From assembly GCA_023428245.1 (NCBI GenBank), contig JAEYYX010000086.1, positions 1-15,320 of the forward strand: a DNA stretch of 15,320 nt. The letters are read 5' to 3'. This DNA is from Pseudomonadota bacterium. GTDB lineage: Bacteria; Myxococcota_A; Polyangia; Polyangiales; Polyangiaceae. Positions 14,814 through 15,320 of this stretch are shown piece after piece. The notes beneath the pieces were generated by a model. It had not been told where the DNA came from. It searched no databases and saw nothing but the letters and a program-made list of their open reading frames with translations. The position numbers were made by a program, and so were the translations under genes. The number at the start of each line of letters is the position of its first letter. The first letter of the stretch is position 1.

Positions 14814-15266
14814 GTGCCCCTGCCATCGCTCCCCGCCCTGAAAACCCTCGCGCATCGCCACAGGGATTTGGTTCGGTTCGCGCTCGTCGGCTCGAGCAAT
14901 GCGGTGCTTGGCTACCTCATGTTCGCCGGGTTCTTGTGGGTCTTGGGCGGCGGACCGGGGCGCGCGGGTCTTTCACAGCTCCTCACCTACTCGGTGGGGA
15001 CGCTGTGGTCCTACTATTGGAACCGGCGCTGGACCTTTCAAAGCTCTGGGAAGATCAGGAGCGAAGGAACCCGCTTCATCGTGCTGCAGGCTGTGCTCGC
15101 GCTCGCGAGCTCGGGAGCTATCGCGCTTCTTTCAGCCAAACTCGACCTCTCTGTGCACGTTATCTGGGTTCTGGTGACGGTGGTCATCACCGTCATCAAC
15201 TTCCTCGCCTCGAAGTACTTCGTATTTCGCGGGGCAGGGCAGCGAGCCAAAAGCTCCCGAGGCTGA
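14814..15266 (+). CDS. GtrA-family membrane protein
   Basis: 150 residues from GTG 14814 with GAGG about ten bases upstream. Four membrane spans are visible (about 21-44, 53-70, 87-108, 114-133). Family signatures are RFALVGSSNAVLGYL (21-35), SYYWNRRWTF (66-75) and NFLASKYFVFR (129-139). GtrA-like proteins are proposed to flip polyprenyl-linked sugars or take part in cell-surface polysaccharide and teichoic acid decoration. It is divergent from the GH12-like gene, with about 226 bp between them. No gene can be assigned in the 54 bases after its stop. Confidence 0.92.
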   Translation: MPLPSLPALKTLAHRHRDLVRFALVGSSNAVLGYLMFAGFLWVLGGGPGRAGLSQLLTYSVGTLWSYYWNRRWTFQSSGKIRSEGTRFIVLQAVLALASSGAIALLSAKLDLSVHVIWVLVTVVITVINFLASKYFVFRGAGQRAKSSRG

Positions 15267-15320
15267 GACGATCGCCGCAACGATTGCGCGAACAAAGAAG
15301 AAGAGCCGGCTCCATGGAGC

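Noticed and set aside
14624..15320. An open plus-strand frame from ATG 14624 that stays open to the end of the window.
   Set aside because: It overlaps the GtrA gene in another frame, and its translation after about 14814 is just a shadow. The upstream 60 residues show no family signature, so it is not supported.
15132..15320. A minus-strand frame at the right edge reading RLFFFVRAIVAAIVSA, which looks like a membrane segment.
   Set aside because: It is antisense to the GtrA 3' end and cut by the window edge. It could be the end of a convergent gene, but nothing in the visible part confirms it.

Overview
The window is GC-rich and gene-dense and looks like a chromosomal segment of a Polyangia-type myxobacterium (Myxococcota). 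That placement is inferred from codon bias and from lipoproteins with long Gly/Ser/Ala linkers after the lipid cysteine (the protein at 1451 and the hydrolase at 13379-14587), a style common in Sorangium-like genomes. No rRNA, tRNA, CRISPR array or intact insertion sequence was seen.

Left part, plus strand. A radical SAM/SPASM enzyme (97-1374) is followed by a protein (1451-2047) with a cytoplasmic-type zinc ribbon, a hydrophobic segment ending in a lipobox-like Cys, a Gly-rich linker and three spaced copies of a P-[VI]-Y-G-A motif. The pair resembles a peptide-modifying maturase and its substrate, and is the best candidate for an undescribed system here. After about 330 bp without a gene come two overlapping lipoprotein genes, a DUF4398-like protein and an OmpA-family protein, probably envelope or peptidoglycan associated. 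Next is a multi-spanning membrane protein related to DUF2723 GT-C-type proteins (3706-5418).

Decayed patch, 5380-6270, minus strand. It holds the C-terminal catalytic part of a matrixin-like zinc metalloprotease, a frameshifted DUF6036-type nucleotidyltransferase, and its intact 64-residue partner gene. Several reading-frame breaks and an AT-richer junction mark the patch as a degraded accessory island.

Centre, minus strand. pgsB-pgsC-pgsW (9312 down to 6441) form a tightly overlapping poly-gamma-glutamate operon: Mur-ligase-like synthetase, membrane partner and PgsW-type system protein. No pgsA/capA-like gene is present in the window. A 2-oxoglutarate/Fe(II) oxygenase (9618-10472) is transcribed divergently from it.

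Right part, minus strand. A GH12-type secreted glycosidase lipoprotein (14587-13379), an aldo/keto reductase (13288-12380) and a GMC oxidoreductase (12337-10682) are codirectional with short gaps and may form a glycan or sugar oxidation unit ending at a U-tract hairpin near 10542-10573. A GtrA-family membrane protein (14814-15266) diverges from this unit and closes the window.
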